Source of the DNA: Nonomuraea rubra
GTDB taxonomy: Bacteria; Actinomycetota; Actinomycetes; Streptosporangiales; Streptosporangiaceae
Assembly (NCBI RefSeq): GCF_014207985.1
Contig: NZ_JACHMI010000001.1
Coordinates: 12,073,001-12,137,000, forward strand
Direction of reading: 5' to 3'
Length of the DNA stretch: 64,000 nucleotides
Shown: in pieces, positions 1 through 8,995 of the stretch
Numbering within the stretch: the first letter of the stretch is position 1
Layout: every line of letters starts with the position of its first letter
The notes under the pieces: generated by a model
Database searches by the model: none
Told to the model about the DNA's origin: nothing
Seen by the model: only the letters and a program-made list of their open reading frames with translations
Made by a program: the position numbers and the translations under genes

Positions 1-184
1 CGACCGCTTCGCCCCGATTCTGGCCAACCACCACACCGAGGGCGGCACGTGGCCGCTGTTCAAGGTGACGGCCGCGGAGGTCAGGGAGAAGGTGCGGATC
101 ATCGAGGAGGGCTCGCCCTCGCTCGGTGCGTACGCCCTGGAGCTGGTCGAACTCTCGGTGGCCAGGGGACACCTGTCCGAGTGA
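1..184 (+). CDS. 3' end of an unidentified gene
   Basis: Sixty codons are open from the window edge to a TGA at 182-184. The frame reads DRFAPILANHHTEGG... and ends ...LSVARGHLSE. Third-position GC is high, as in the neighbours, so it is very likely coding. The visible part is soluble and mildly charged, with no motif I recognise, so I assign no function. It ends 30 bases before the next gene on the same strand. Confidence 0.6.
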   Translation, partial: DRFAPILANHHTEGGTWPLFKVTAAEVREKVRIIEEGSPSLGAYALELVELSVARGHLSE

Positions 185-214
185 TCCCCACATGCCCGGG
201 GTAGGGGACTTGTC

Positions 215-1126
215 GTGAAAGAGACAGTACGCGCGAAACGACGGCAGTTTCGGGGTTTCGCCGGGCCGGTCGCCATCGCCGATCGGCTCGAGAAGTCGAA
301 GGCCATGGACAAGCCGATCAGGGGACTGGCCAAGGTCGTACGCCAGCGGCTGCGCCAGGGCCGCCTGCGCGACCTGCTGCACGGCGTCCCCATCGGCGAG
401 CCGGTACACCCGCCGCTGGCCACGGTCAGCCTGGGCTGCTGGCTCTCCGCGGCCGTGCTGGACCTGGCACGCGCCGATCCGCGGGCCTCGCGGCTGCTGC
501 TGGCCACGGGCCTGGTCAACGCCCTGCCCACGGCGGCGGCAGGGCTCACCGACTGGTCCTCGCTCCACCGCGAGCAGCAGCGGGTCGGCTTCGTGCACAT
601 GGCGGCGAACCTGACCGCGCTCGGCCTCATGACAGCCTCGCTGATGGCCCGCGTACGCGGCCACGAGCGGCCCGGCCGGATCCTCTCCTTCACCGGGCTG
701 GCCGTGGGCGGGCTCGGCGCGTACCTCGGCGGGCACCTGGCCTACCGGCAGGCCGCGGGGGCCAACCACGCGCCGCAGATCACCCACCTGGTGCCGCTGG
801 GCTGGCACGACCTGTGCCCGCTCAAGGACCTCCCGGAAGGCCGCCCGGTGGCCAGGCGGCTGGGCTACATCCAGCTCTTCGTGCTGCGCCAGGGCGACGG
901 CGTGACCGTGCTGGCGGACCGGTGCCCGCACCTGGCGGGGCCGCTGCACCAGGGCAGGCTCGTCATGGAGGACGGCGAGGCGTGCGTCGTGTGCCCGTGG
1001 CACAGCAGCACGTTCCGGCTGGCCGACGGGTCGGTCAAGCACGGGCCCGCGACGGCGCCCGCGCCCGTGTTCGAGACGCGGATCAGGCGTGACGGCACCA
1101 TCCAGGTACGGCCGGGGTTGACCTGA
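215..1126 (+). CDS. DUF2231 membrane protein with C-terminal Rieske 2Fe-2S domain
   Basis: A 303-residue two-domain protein. Residues about 60-180 form a DUF2231-type membrane domain with several hydrophobic helices and the HPPLATVSLGCW opening typical of that family. The C-terminal 100 residues are a Rieske domain with both cluster-binding motifs, CPHLAG and CPWHSSTF (C-x-H and C-x2-H), so a 2Fe-2S cluster is expected. The role is probably membrane-associated electron transfer, but partner and substrate are unknown. The GTG start at 215 follows GGGGTAGGGGA; an ATG at 305 is an alternative and would remove 30 charged residues. Fusion of these domains is common in actinobacteria. Confidence 0.85.
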   Translation: MKETVRAKRRQFRGFAGPVAIADRLEKSKAMDKPIRGLAKVVRQRLRQGRLRDLLHGVPIGEPVHPPLATVSLGCWLSAAVLDLARADPRASRLLLATGLVNALPTAAAGLTDWSSLHREQQRVGFVHMAANLTALGLMTASLMARVRGHERPGRILSFTGLAVGGLGAYLGGHLAYRQAAGANHAPQITHLVPLGWHDLCPLKDLPEGRPVARRLGYIQLFVLRQGDGVTVLADRCPHLAGPLHQGRLVMEDGEACVVCPWHSSTFRLADGSVKHGPATAPAPVFETRIRRDGTIQVRPGLT

Positions 1127-1154
1127 AGTTTGGTTGAGGTTCTACGGTCGTGAC

Positions 1155-1973
1155 ATGGGCAAGATTCTTGTGACCGGCGCGACCGGGAATGTCGGCAGTC
1201 ATGTGGTGGCACAGCTCGCCTCGGCGGGCATCGACGTACGGGCGTTCGCCAGGCGTCCCGAGCGGGTGCAGCCGGGCGTGGAGGCCGTTCAGGGCGACCT
1301 GACGGCCCCCGAGACACTCGAACCCGCGCTGAAGGACGTGGAGAGCGTGTTCCTGCTCTGGCCCGGCCTCTCCACGGGCAACGCGGCGGAGGTGGTCTCG
1401 GCGATCGCCGGGCACGCGCGGCGGGTGGTGTACCTGTCGGCGTTCGTGCCGGGCGGCTCCGGGGGGCACTACGGGGAGATCGAGGGGCTCATCCGGCGGT
1501 CGGGGCTCGGCTGGACGTTCCTGCAGCCCGGCGGGTTCGCGGCGAACACGCTGGGGTGGGCGGACCAGGTGCGGCAGGGAGTGGTGCGGTGGCCGTTCGG
1601 GGAGGCGTCCCGGGCGCTGATCCACGAGAAGGACATCGCGGCCGTCGCCGTCCACGTGCTCACCTCGGCGGGGCACAACGGGGCCGCGTACGCCATCACC
1701 GGGCCCGACGAGCTGACCCAGGCCGAGCAGGTACGGGTGATCGGCGAGGTGGTCGGGCGTGAGGTGCGCTGGGAGGAGCAGCCGCCGGAGGAGGCCAGGG
1801 AGCGGCTGCTGGCGGCCTGGGGGGACGAGGCGTTCGTGGACAGTGCGCTGAAGGCGTGGGAGAGCTTCGTGGCCGGGCCCGAGCGGGCCACGGACACGGT
1901 GCGGCGACTGCTCGGGCGGCCCGCGCTGAGCTTCCGGCAGTGGGCGGAGGACCACGCGGAGGACTTCCGCTGA
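1155..1973 (+). CDS. NmrA-type NAD(P)-binding oxidoreductase
   Basis: A 272-residue atypical short-chain dehydrogenase. The N-terminus MGKILVTGATGNVGSHVV holds the glycine-rich dinucleotide motif (GATGNVG), and the rest matches NmrA/NAD(P)H-dependent quinone reductase-like proteins, without a classical YxxxK pair. It may act as a redox sensor or reductase; no substrate can be read from the sequence. I chose ATG 1155 because it places the Rossmann motif at residue 8; the frame is open to a TTG at 1134. The gene ends in a 30-bp tandem duplication that repeats its last codons and stop. Confidence 0.8.
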   Translation: MGKILVTGATGNVGSHVVAQLASAGIDVRAFARRPERVQPGVEAVQGDLTAPETLEPALKDVESVFLLWPGLSTGNAAEVVSAIAGHARRVVYLSAFVPGGSGGHYGEIEGLIRRSGLGWTFLQPGGFAANTLGWADQVRQGVVRWPFGEASRALIHEKDIAAVAVHVLTSAGHNGAAYAITGPDELTQAEQVRVIGEVVGREVRWEEQPPEEARERLLAAWGDEAFVDSALKAWESFVAGPERATDTVRRLLGRPALSFRQWAEDHAEDFR

Positions 1974-2003
1974 TCGGAGGACCACGCGGAGGACTTCCGC
2001 TGA
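1945..2003. repeat. 30-bp tandem duplication spanning the stop of the NmrA-like gene
   Basis: The unit CGGAGGACCACGCGGAGGAC... begins at 1945 and again at 1975 with no mismatch over 29 bases. Each copy carries its own TGA (1971-1973 and 2001-2003). The period is a multiple of three, so readthrough of the first stop would add exactly SEDHAEDFR, a near copy of the existing C-terminus. Confidence 0.95.
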
Positions 2004-2021
2004 CCCTTCCCCCCGGGATGG

Positions 2022-2252
2022 TCAGGCCCCGTCGGCCGCGGCGGCGGGGTGCTCGACGAGGGCGAGGATGCGGCTGGACATGAAGCGGGCCGTACGCACC
2101 GGGGTGCCGCTGCGGGTGACCTCGCTCACCTCCACCAGCCCTCGCCGGGTGGCCACCTCGACCCGCCTGCCGGCGCGGGTGGCCGTGATCTCGTAGGTGC
2201 GCGGCGACGACTCTCCGGCGTCGATGACGATCTCCACCCGGTCACCTTTCAT
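2022..2252 (-). CDS. Small conserved-looking protein of unknown function
   Basis: A 76-residue protein, MKGDRVEIVIDAGESS..., predicted to be all beta: alternating hydrophobic residues with the pattern TYEITATRAGRRVEVATRRGLVEV. The ATG at 2252 is preceded by AGGAA at proper spacing. It has no signal peptide or membrane segment. It lies 23 bases downstream of the TSUP gene on the same strand and could be its last operon member. I do not recognise a family. Confidence 0.6.
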   Translation of the reverse strand: MKGDRVEIVIDAGESSPRTYEITATRAGRRVEVATRRGLVEVSEVTRSGTPVRTARFMSSRILALVEHPAAAADGA

Positions 2253-2275
2253 ACCAGGTTCCTACCCAAAGGCGA

Positions 2276-3031
2276 TTATCCGTACACCAGTACGACAATC
2301 GCCACAATCCCCACGCACACGATGACCGCGCGCAGGACCGGGGCGGGGATGCGCCGCCCCAGCCTGGCGCCCAGGAAGCCGCCCGCGACCGCGCCTGCCG
2401 CCACGCCCGCGGCCGCCTGCCAGTCCACGTCCGCGGCCACGACGAAGAAGGCCGCCGCGACCGCGTTCACGATCAGGGCCAGCACGTTCTTGGCGGCGTT
2501 CACCCGCTGCAGGCCGTCGTCGAGGAAGATGCCGAGCAGCCCGATCAGCAGCACGCCCTGGGCGGCCCCGAAGTACCCGCCGTAGACGCCCGCGCCCAGC
2601 ACGCCCAGCCACAGGGCCGGGCCGCCGTGCGGGTGCGCCTGCTCGCGCCGCGCGGCCACCCACGCGTTGAGCCTGGGCTGCGTCATCACCAGCACGCAGG
2701 CCAGCGCGATCAGGACCACGACCACGATCTCGAACACGTCGGGATCGAGGAACAGCAGCAGGATCCCGCCGATCAGCGCGCCGAGCGCCGACGCCGCGCC
2801 CAGCCGCAGCAGCCGGTCGCGCTGCCCCTGGAGCTCGGTACGGTACCCGTAGGCGGCGCTGAAGGAGCCGGGCACGAGGCCGACGGTGTTGGAGACGTTC
2901 GCGGTGACGGGGTCCACGCCCAGCGCCACCAGCGTGGGGAACGTGATCAGCGACCCCGACCCGACCACCGCGTTGATGGCCCCTGCCACCACACCGGCCG
3001 CGCACACCGCGGCCAGCTCCCAGCCCGTCAC
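2276..3031 (-). CDS. TSUP (TauE/SafE) family membrane transporter
   Basis: A 251-residue polytopic protein of the sulfite exporter TauE/SafE superfamily. The signature opens the protein (AGVVAGAINAVVGSGSLITF, first helix) and is echoed in the second half (GVLGAGVYGGYFGAAQGVLL), reflecting the family's internal repeat; about eight helices are visible. Members move sulfite, sulfonates or other small organic anions; the substrate here is unknown. The frame is open upstream to 3172, but GTG 3031 has GGGAGGG at the right distance and begins just before the first helix, so I use it. It lies 56 bases downstream of the SPFH gene on the same strand. Confidence 0.85.
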   Translation of the reverse strand: MTGWELAAVCAAGVVAGAINAVVGSGSLITFPTLVALGVDPVTANVSNTVGLVPGSFSAAYGYRTELQGQRDRLLRLGAASALGALIGGILLLFLDPDVFEIVVVVLIALACVLVMTQPRLNAWVAARREQAHPHGGPALWLGVLGAGVYGGYFGAAQGVLLIGLLGIFLDDGLQRVNAAKNVLALIVNAVAAAFFVVAADVDWQAAAGVAAGAVAGGFLGARLGRRIPAPVLRAVIVCVGIVAIVVLVYG

Positions 3032-3087
3032 GAAACCCTCCCGATGCCGCCATGTGCTGCCCGGTGCAGGCCGCGGCGGCGGGGTCC

Positions 3088-4011
3088 CTACGGGCTGTCC
3101 TGTCCCTTGGGGGGTGTGAACAGGCCGCCCAGGTTCTCCAAGACTTTGCCCATTTCTGAGGGGACGATCCAAATCTTATTGGCGTCACCCTTGGCGATCT
3201 CGGGCAGGGTCTGGAGGTACTGGTAGGCGAGGAGGTGCTGGTCGGGGTTGCCCTCGTGGATGGCCTTGAAGACCATGCCGATCGCGTCCGCCTGGCCCTT
3301 GGCCCGCATGGCCTGGGCCTCGGCCTCCGCCTGCGCGCGCAGCACGGCGGCCTCCGCCTCGCCGCGCGCCCGCAGCACCGACGCCTGCTTCTCGCCCTCG
3401 GCGGCCAGGATCGCCGCCTGGCGCTGCCCCTCCGCGGTCAGCACGGCGGCACGCTTGTCGCGGTCGGCGCGCATCTGCTTCTCCATGGAGTCCTGGATGG
3501 AGGCGGGCGGGTCGATGGCCTTGAGCTCGACCCGGTTGACCCGGATGCCCCACTTGCCGGTCGCCTCGTCCAGCACGCCGCGCAGCGCGGTGTTGATGTC
3601 CTCGCGGGAGGTCAGCGTGCGTTCGAGGTCCATGCCGCCGACCACGTTGCGCAGGGTGGTGACGGTGAGCTGCTCGACGCCGATCAGGAAGTTCGCGATC
3701 TCGTACGTGGCCGCCTTCGGATTGGTGACCTGGAAGTAGATGACGGTGTCGATGGAGACCACGAGGTTGTCGGAGGTGATCACGGGCTGCGGCGGGAACG
3801 ACACCACCTGCTCCCGCAGGTCGATCATGTCCTTGATGCGGTCGATGAAGGGCACCACCAGGTTCAGCCCGGGCGTGAGCGTGCGGTGGTAGCGCCCCAG
3901 GCGCTCGACGATGGCGGCCGTGGCCTGCGGGATGATGCGAATCGTGCGGGCCACCCCGAAGCCCACTGCCGCGACCACGACCAGGGCGACGATGAGCTGC
4001 TCGACGGACAT
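3088..4011 (-). CDS. SPFH/band 7 (stomatin-prohibitin) protein
   Basis: A 307-residue slipin/QmcA-type protein. One N-terminal membrane helix (residues 5-25) is followed by the band 7 domain (IPQATAAIVERLGRYHRTLTPGLNLVVPF...), then a long Ala/Glu/Lys/Arg coiled coil with AEGE/RAEAEA heptads at about 185-250. Such proteins oligomerise on the membrane and scaffold proteases or lipid domains. The usual NfeD partner is not adjacent; the TSUP gene follows on the same strand. ATG 4011 begins directly before the hydrophobic helix. Confidence 0.9.
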   Translation of the reverse strand: MSVEQLIVALVVVAAVGFGVARTIRIIPQATAAIVERLGRYHRTLTPGLNLVVPFIDRIKDMIDLREQVVSFPPQPVITSDNLVVSIDTVIYFQVTNPKAATYEIANFLIGVEQLTVTTLRNVVGGMDLERTLTSREDINTALRGVLDEATGKWGIRVNRVELKAIDPPASIQDSMEKQMRADRDKRAAVLTAEGQRQAAILAAEGEKQASVLRARGEAEAAVLRAQAEAEAQAMRAKGQADAIGMVFKAIHEGNPDQHLLAYQYLQTLPEIAKGDANKIWIVPSEMGKVLENLGGLFTPPKGQDSP

Positions 4012-4079
4012 GGCGACGCTCCGGAGTCGAGGGAACCGACTCCGTAGATCCTATTTGGTTTTGGGGATCGGCGTCTTTT

Positions 4080-4097
4080 ATCACCATAAAAGGTGAT
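4080..4097 (-). terminator. Short hairpin between the ABC ATPase and SPFH genes
   Basis: ATCACC / GGTGAT with a six-base AT loop, followed on the minus strand by AAAAG rather than a T-run. It lies 22 bases beyond the ABC gene stop. The stem is only six base pairs, so this is a weak terminator candidate. Confidence 0.3.
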
Positions 4098-4118
4098 CTA
4101 GCGAGCGCGCGTCCGGGG

Positions 4119-4907
4119 CTAATGGGCGCGCGCGTACCAGCGGCCCTCCGCGCTCCGGTCCAGCGTAAGCGGCACCCCGAACGTCTGCGTGAGGTTGTCG
4201 GCGGTCATGACGTGCTCCAGCGGCCCCTGGGCCACCACCGAGCCGTGCCGCAGCAGCAGCGCGTGCGTGAACCCGGCCGGCACCTCCTCCACGTGGTGCG
4301 TCACCAGCACCAGCGTCGGCGAGCGGTAGTCGCCGGCCAGCACCGACAGGCGGCGCACCAGATCCTCCCTGCCGCCCAGGTCGAGCCCGGCCGCCGGCTC
4401 GTCGAGCAGCAGCATCTCGGGGTCGGGCATCAGCGCGCGGGCGATCTGCACGCGCTTGCGCTCGCCCTCCGACAGGGTGCCGAAGCGCCGCCTGATGAGA
4501 TGGGCGGCGCCCATCATGTCGATCAGCTCGACGGCCCTCGTCACGTCGTTGGAGTCGTACTCCTCCGTCCAGCGGCCCATGATCCCGTACGAGGCGGTCA
4601 GGACGAGGTCGATGACCTTCTCCTCCGGCGGGATGCGCTCGGCCAGCGCGGCGCTCGCCAGCCCGATCCTGGGTCGCAGGTCGAACACGTCCGCCTGCCC
4701 CAGCCGCTCCCCCAGCACCTCGACGACACCCTCGCTCGGGTACAGCAACGTGGCCGCGACCTGCAGCAACGTCGTCTTGCCCGCGCCGTTGGGACCGATG
4801 ACGGCCCACCGCTCGTCCCCGTTGACCGTCCAGTCGATGCCGCGCAACAGGGCCGCTCCGTCGCGCCTGACGGCGACGTCCTGGAGCCGCAGCACCTGAC
4901 CACCCAT
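4119..4907 (-). CDS. ABC transporter ATP-binding protein, COG1119 (ModF-like) type
   Basis: A 262-residue single ATPase domain with Walker A GPNGAGKTT, signature TLSEGERKRV, Walker B MLLLDEPAAGLDLGG and switch His in LVTHHVEEV. Spacing and C-terminal tail fit the stand-alone ATPases named ModF-like in COG1119. No permease or binding protein is adjacent, so a transport substrate cannot be inferred. The start at 4907 has a strong SD (AAGGAGG). Divergent from the next gene across 68 bases that must hold both promoters. Confidence 0.85.
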   Translation of the reverse strand: MGGQVLRLQDVAVRRDGAALLRGIDWTVNGDERWAVIGPNGAGKTTLLQVAATLLYPSEGVVEVLGERLGQADVFDLRPRIGLASAALAERIPPEEKVIDLVLTASYGIMGRWTEEYDSNDVTRAVELIDMMGAAHLIRRRFGTLSEGERKRVQIARALMPDPEMLLLDEPAAGLDLGGREDLVRRLSVLAGDYRSPTLVLVTHHVEEVPAGFTHALLLRHGSVVAQGPLEHVMTADNLTQTFGVPLTLDRSAEGRWYARAH

Positions 4908-4975
4908 CCCCGATACCTCCTTAGGAGTCACCCTCGGGACAAACCTATTGCAGGGCGAGCGCTTATCGTGGATCG

Positions 4976-5692
4976 GTGCGCCCTGAATCGCCTGTCTGTC
5001 CGTCCCTGGTCGCCTGGGGCAACGCGTGGCTGTCCGGCCACGTGGGGCTCGACGAGGCGGCTGACCACGTGGAAGCCGTCGGCGGGCCCGCCGTCGCGGG
5101 CGACGTGCCCCTGCGTAAATACCTCGCAAACCTGCGCGCCGAAGGTCTGAGCGAGCTGCGGCTGGCCCTGCCCGCGCCCGGAGACCCGCTCGGGCTGTCC
5201 GGCCCGCCGCCGTTCAACTCGGCCGCCGTGGACGCCGGCCAGGCGGCCATCGCCGTGCTCGCCGAGCGCAACCTCGGTCTCGTGCCCCACCCCGACCGGC
5301 GCGGGTCCTCCTATGTCGGGGTACGGCTGGAGGTGCACGACGCCGGGCCCGTCCGCCACGACCTGCCGTCGCTGGCCGAGGCCGAGCGGGAGCTGTCCGG
5401 CGCGATGAGCGCCGCCATCGAGGCCCTGTCGTCGGTCGACGGTCCAGCGCAGGACCGTCCCGAGGGGCCGGCGCGCGGCGGGGAGCTCGCGCCCGGCTAC
5501 CCGGGGCGGGCCCACCGGGTCTCCGCCCTGGCCACGCGGCTGGCGGTGGTGCTGCGCGTGGCCGACGAGCGGGGGCTCACCTCGGGGCAGGTCGCCGTAC
5601 GCGGCGCCGCGCTGCGCGAGCTCGACCGTGCGGTACGCCGCGCGGTCGTGGCGGCGCACCACGCGATCTTCGAGCCCGTCAGGAACCCGTAG
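4976..5692 (+). CDS. Conserved actinobacterial protein of unknown function
   Basis: A 238-residue soluble protein beginning GTG-CGC-CCT at 4976. It is rich in Ala, Leu and Arg, with helical segments and a run GGELAPGYPGRAHRVSALATRLAVVLRVADER near the C-terminus. I see no catalytic motif or membrane helix and do not assign a function. Codon use matches the chromosome. Its last 14 bases overlap the kinase gene convergently. Confidence 0.7.
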   Translation: MRPESPVCPSLVAWGNAWLSGHVGLDEAADHVEAVGGPAVAGDVPLRKYLANLRAEGLSELRLALPAPGDPLGLSGPPPFNSAAVDAGQAAIAVLAERNLGLVPHPDRRGSSYVGVRLEVHDAGPVRHDLPSLAEAERELSGAMSAAIEALSSVDGPAQDRPEGPARGGELAPGYPGRAHRVSALATRLAVVLRVADERGLTSGQVAVRGAALRELDRAVRRAVVAAHHAIFEPVRNP

Positions 5693-8600
5693 CGTCGTCC
5701 GCGGACTTCCAGAGCCTGACCAGCTTGTCCTTGCCGGCGGAGACGACGGCCACTCCCTTGTCCATGGGGACGATGCCGACGGCGTACACGCCGCTCTTGT
5801 GGGCCTTGACCGGTTTGCCGAGCGCCTTGCGGGTCTCCGGGTCCCAGAGGCGGATGGTGCCGTCGGTGCCGCCCGACAGCAGCACGGTCCGGTCGCTCAT
5901 GGTGCCGAAGGACAGCGAGTAGACGATCTTCTTGTGGCCGGACATGGTGCCGATCGTCTTGCCGCTCTTCGCATCCCAGAGCCGGATTTTTCCGTCTTTA
6001 CCGCCCGATGCCACGACCGTCTTGCCGTCCACCTTCGCCAGCGCGACCGAGTACACGCCCTTCGTGTGGCCCTTGTACGTCTTGCCGTACTGCTTGCGCG
6101 ACGACATGTCCCACAGGCGCAGCGTCTCGTCCTCGCTCGCGGAGACCGCCACCGCGCGGTCGCCGATGTGGGTGGCGCTGAGCCAGTTCACCGGCTTGCG
6201 GTGGGCCCTGATCATCTTGCCCGTCGCCTTGCGCTTGCTCAGGTCCCAGAACTTCAGGTAGCCGTTGGCGTCGCCGGTCACCGCCACGTACCTGCCCTTG
6301 ACCTTCGTCAGCGCGACGGCGTAGACGGCGTCGCCGTGCCAGCCGAGGACCTTGCCCTTGCGGGTCTTGAGGTTCCACAGGCGGACGCTGCCGTCGTAGC
6401 CGCCGGAGACGGCCATCGGGGTCTTGCCCATCATCACGCAGGCGACCGCGTACACCTCCTCGCTGTGGCCCCTCATCGTGGCCAGGGACTTGTGCCCGGC
6501 CAGGTCCCACAGGCGTACCCGGCCGTCCTGGCCGCCCGTGACCAGCCACGTCTTGTCGCCCGTACGGACGGCGGAGAGCGTCTGCACGCCCTTGGTGTGG
6601 CCCTTGAGCGACTTGCCGTCCTGTTTGCCCAGGACCGGGACCGCCGCCTGCTCCACCTCGGCCGGAGTCCCGGTCGGGGTGGGGGTCACGGGCGTCGGCG
6701 TCACCGCGGTGGGGGTGGGGGTCGGCGGCGCCGTCGTGAGGGTCGTGGGGGTCATCGGCGTGATGGACGTGGTCACCTGCGCCACCGTCCCGCCGCCGCC
6801 GTCGCCTGTGCCGAACATCCGGGGGCCGAAGTACAGGATGCCGCCGGCCAGGGTCAGCGCGGCCACCAGCGTTACCGACACCAGCGCCGCCCGCCGGCGC
6901 CTGGCCCTGACCTCGTCGGGCTTCTCCTCGGCGGGGGCGTGCTTGAAGAACGCGTCGTTCCCGTCTCCTGCCCGCTCACCGGGCCTGTCCCCGTGTCCGC
7001 CCCCGTGTCCGCCCTCAGGTCCGTCCCCGCGCCCGTCCCCGCGCTGATCATGCGATGACGCCCGGAACGCCGCCTCCCACTCCGCGCCCCGGCCGCCCCG
7101 CGGCAGCCCCTGCCCGGGCACGGGCCCGGGCACGGGCACGGGCACCGGCCCGGCCGACGGCGCACGAGACGGCTCGGGCTCGCCCAGCGGCACCCGCCCC
7201 TGCCCCTGCCCGACCGCGCCCGCCTGGCCGCCCTGTGGCGACGGTGCGTGCGGTTGCCCGTGCCCGGCTGGCGGCACATGGCCACCGGGCGGCGCGTGCC
7301 CCGCTCGCGGCGCGTCACCGTGCGTCGCGCCCGCCCATCCAGCGGTCTGACCACCCTGCGGCGCCCGGCCATGCGGCCCGGCGGCCGGCGGGTGCGGCGA
7401 GCCGGCCCCGGGCGCTGCGGGCGACCCAGCGGGCGGACCCTGTGGCGCAGGCCGGTGAGGCGGGTGTCCAGCCGGCGCGCTCCGCGGCGGCGCGGGCGGG
7501 TAGCCGCCGGGCGGGCCCTGAGGCGGCGCAGGCGGGTAGCCGCCGGGCGGGCCCTGAGGTGGCGGGTAGCCGTCGCCTGATGGGCTGACCCACCCCGTGG
7601 GGCTGACCCAGCCCGAACCGGCAGCCCCTGACGCGGGTGGCCGGCTGTCCGGCGCGGCCCAGCCAGGACCGGCCGCCCCACTCCCAGCACCCGCCACGCC
7701 ACCTACCGCGCCTGGACCTGCGCCCGGCGAAGCCACACCGGAGCCCGCACCGGGCGTGCCCACGCCGGGACCTTCGCCCGGCGAGCCCACGCCGCCTGCG
7801 CTGGGCGTGCCCATGCCCGGACCTGCACCAGCCGAGCCCACGCCGGAGCCCGCACCAGCCGAGCCCACGCCGGAGCCCGCACCGGGCGAAGCCGGGCCGG
7901 GGCCCGCGGCGGGGGCGTCCGGGGTGCCCCAGGCGGGGGCAGGGGGGCGGCTCTGTTCGGCGGCGACCTGGGAGCCCGTGGTCAGGGCGACCTCGTCGTC
8001 CGCCCCCGGCTCCTCCCCCTGGTTCTCCAGCAGCGAGAACAGCACCTCGGCCGCCGACGGCCGGTCCTCGGCCCGCTTGCTCAGGCACGCCTGCACGATG
8101 GGCCGCAGGTCGTCCGGCAGCACCGACAGGTCGGGCTCCTCGTTCATCACCCGGTAGATGACCGCCGGCAGGCTGTCCTGGCCGAACGCGGGCCGCCCGG
8201 TGGCCGCGTACATCATCGTCAGTGCCCAGCTGAACAGGTCGCTGGCCGGCCCCACCCGCTCGGCCGAGATCTGCTCGGGCGACATGTACGCCGGAGTCCC
8301 CACGACCCCGCTGCTGATCGTCATCGCCGAGTCGAGCGCCCGCGCGATGCCGAAGTCGATCACCCTGGGCCCGTCGGTCCCGAGCAGCACGTTGCTCGGC
8401 TTGAAGTCCCTGTGGACGATGCCCGCGCGGTGGATCGCGGCCAGCGCGGTCACCGTGCCGACGGCCAGGCGGTAGAGGGCGCCGCCCGCACGGGGCCCCT
8501 CCCGCTGCACCACCACCTGCAGCGACACCCCGTCGACCAGCTCGCTCACGATGTAGGGGTGCTCCCCGTCCATGTTCGCCCCGAGCACCTGGGCCGTGCA

Positions 8601-8825
8601 GAACTGGGCGACCCGGCGCGCGGCGGCCACCTCGCGCAGGAACCGCTCGGAGTCGAGGCCGGGTTTGTCCAGCCGGGTGTTCAGCAGCTTGATCGCCACG
8701 AGCCGCCCGTCCGGCGACTCGGCCTTGTAGACGATTCCCTGCGCACCCTTGCCCAGACGCCCGAGTAACCGGTATTCGCCCAGCGAAACCGGATCACTGG
8801 ACTGTAAGGGGTGCGTTTCCGGCAC
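5679..8825 (-). CDS. Transmembrane Ser/Thr protein kinase with C-terminal WD40 propeller
   Basis: A 1048-residue PknB/Hanks-type kinase. The kinase domain covers about residues 18-270: glycine loop LGKGAQGIV, catalytic Lys46 (VAIKLL), VHRDFKPSN with Asp140, DFG at 157-159 and GTPAYMSPEQ. A very long Gly/Ala/Pro-rich linker follows to about 640, then one membrane helix (about 642-665) and seven WD40 repeats to the end, each closing in (V/I/T)RLW or LKFWD. Seven repeats make one complete propeller, probably an extracytoplasmic ligand- or protein-binding sensor. GTG 8825 has GGAGG at six bases; the frame is open upstream to 8945 but the added residues match no kinase N-terminus. Confidence 0.93.
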   Translation of the reverse strand: MPETHPLQSSDPVSLGEYRLLGRLGKGAQGIVYKAESPDGRLVAIKLLNTRLDKPGLDSERFLREVAAARRVAQFCTAQVLGANMDGEHPYIVSELVDGVSLQVVVQREGPRAGGALYRLAVGTVTALAAIHRAGIVHRDFKPSNVLLGTDGPRVIDFGIARALDSAMTISSGVVGTPAYMSPEQISAERVGPASDLFSWALTMMYAATGRPAFGQDSLPAVIYRVMNEEPDLSVLPDDLRPIVQACLSKRAEDRPSAAEVLFSLLENQGEEPGADDEVALTTGSQVAAEQSRPPAPAWGTPDAPAAGPGPASPGAGSGVGSAGAGSGVGSAGAGPGMGTPSAGGVGSPGEGPGVGTPGAGSGVASPGAGPGAVGGVAGAGSGAAGPGWAAPDSRPPASGAAGSGWVSPTGWVSPSGDGYPPPQGPPGGYPPAPPQGPPGGYPPAPPRSAPAGHPPHRPAPQGPPAGSPAAPGAGSPHPPAAGPHGRAPQGGQTAGWAGATHGDAPRAGHAPPGGHVPPAGHGQPHAPSPQGGQAGAVGQGQGRVPLGEPEPSRAPSAGPVPVPVPGPVPGQGLPRGGRGAEWEAAFRASSHDQRGDGRGDGPEGGHGGGHGDRPGERAGDGNDAFFKHAPAEEKPDEVRARRRRAALVSVTLVAALTLAGGILYFGPRMFGTGDGGGGTVAQVTTSITPMTPTTLTTAPPTPTPTAVTPTPVTPTPTGTPAEVEQAAVPVLGKQDGKSLKGHTKGVQTLSAVRTGDKTWLVTGGQDGRVRLWDLAGHKSLATMRGHSEEVYAVACVMMGKTPMAVSGGYDGSVRLWNLKTRKGKVLGWHGDAVYAVALTKVKGRYVAVTGDANGYLKFWDLSKRKATGKMIRAHRKPVNWLSATHIGDRAVAVSASEDETLRLWDMSSRKQYGKTYKGHTKGVYSVALAKVDGKTVVASGGKDGKIRLWDAKSGKTIGTMSGHKKIVYSLSFGTMSDRTVLLSGGTDGTIRLWDPETRKALGKPVKAHKSGVYAVGIVPMDKGVAVVSAGKDKLVRLWKSADDATGS
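7725..7905. repeat. In-frame minisatellite in the kinase linker
   Basis: Degenerate tandem units of about 27-30 bases, for example two exact copies of GCACCAGCCGAGCCCACGCC... starting at 7825 and 7852. On the coding strand they encode repeats such as GAGSGVGSA. The length keeps the kinase frame open. Confidence 0.8.
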
Positions 8826-8920
8826 CTGGTCCTCCCCCTTGTGCGTGACCCCGCCCAACAAGCGTGATGAGCCTATGGAGAAGCCCGCAAGCCATCCCAG
8901 GTCACGAAAGATCATCGCTC

Positions 8921-8949
8921 TTTGCGAAAGATTTGCCCTACGCAATAAT
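8921..8949 (+). promoter_or_regulatory. Candidate promoter of the first secreted paralogue
   Basis: TTTGCG (8921-8926) and AATAAT (8944-8949) separated by 17 bases, 47 bases before the ATG. The block CTTTGCGAAAGATTTGC resembles CTTTACGAAGATTTTGC upstream of the paralogue at 13145, suggesting common control. Confidence 0.45.
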
Positions 8950-8995
8950 CATGGAGATGATCGGGGATTTCCAGCACCGTACGGGGAGCCGTCAC

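Noticed and set aside
4011..4087. N-terminal extension of the SPFH gene into the upstream region
   Set aside because: The upstream frame has no SD and a different composition; the ATG at 4011 begins just before the membrane helix.
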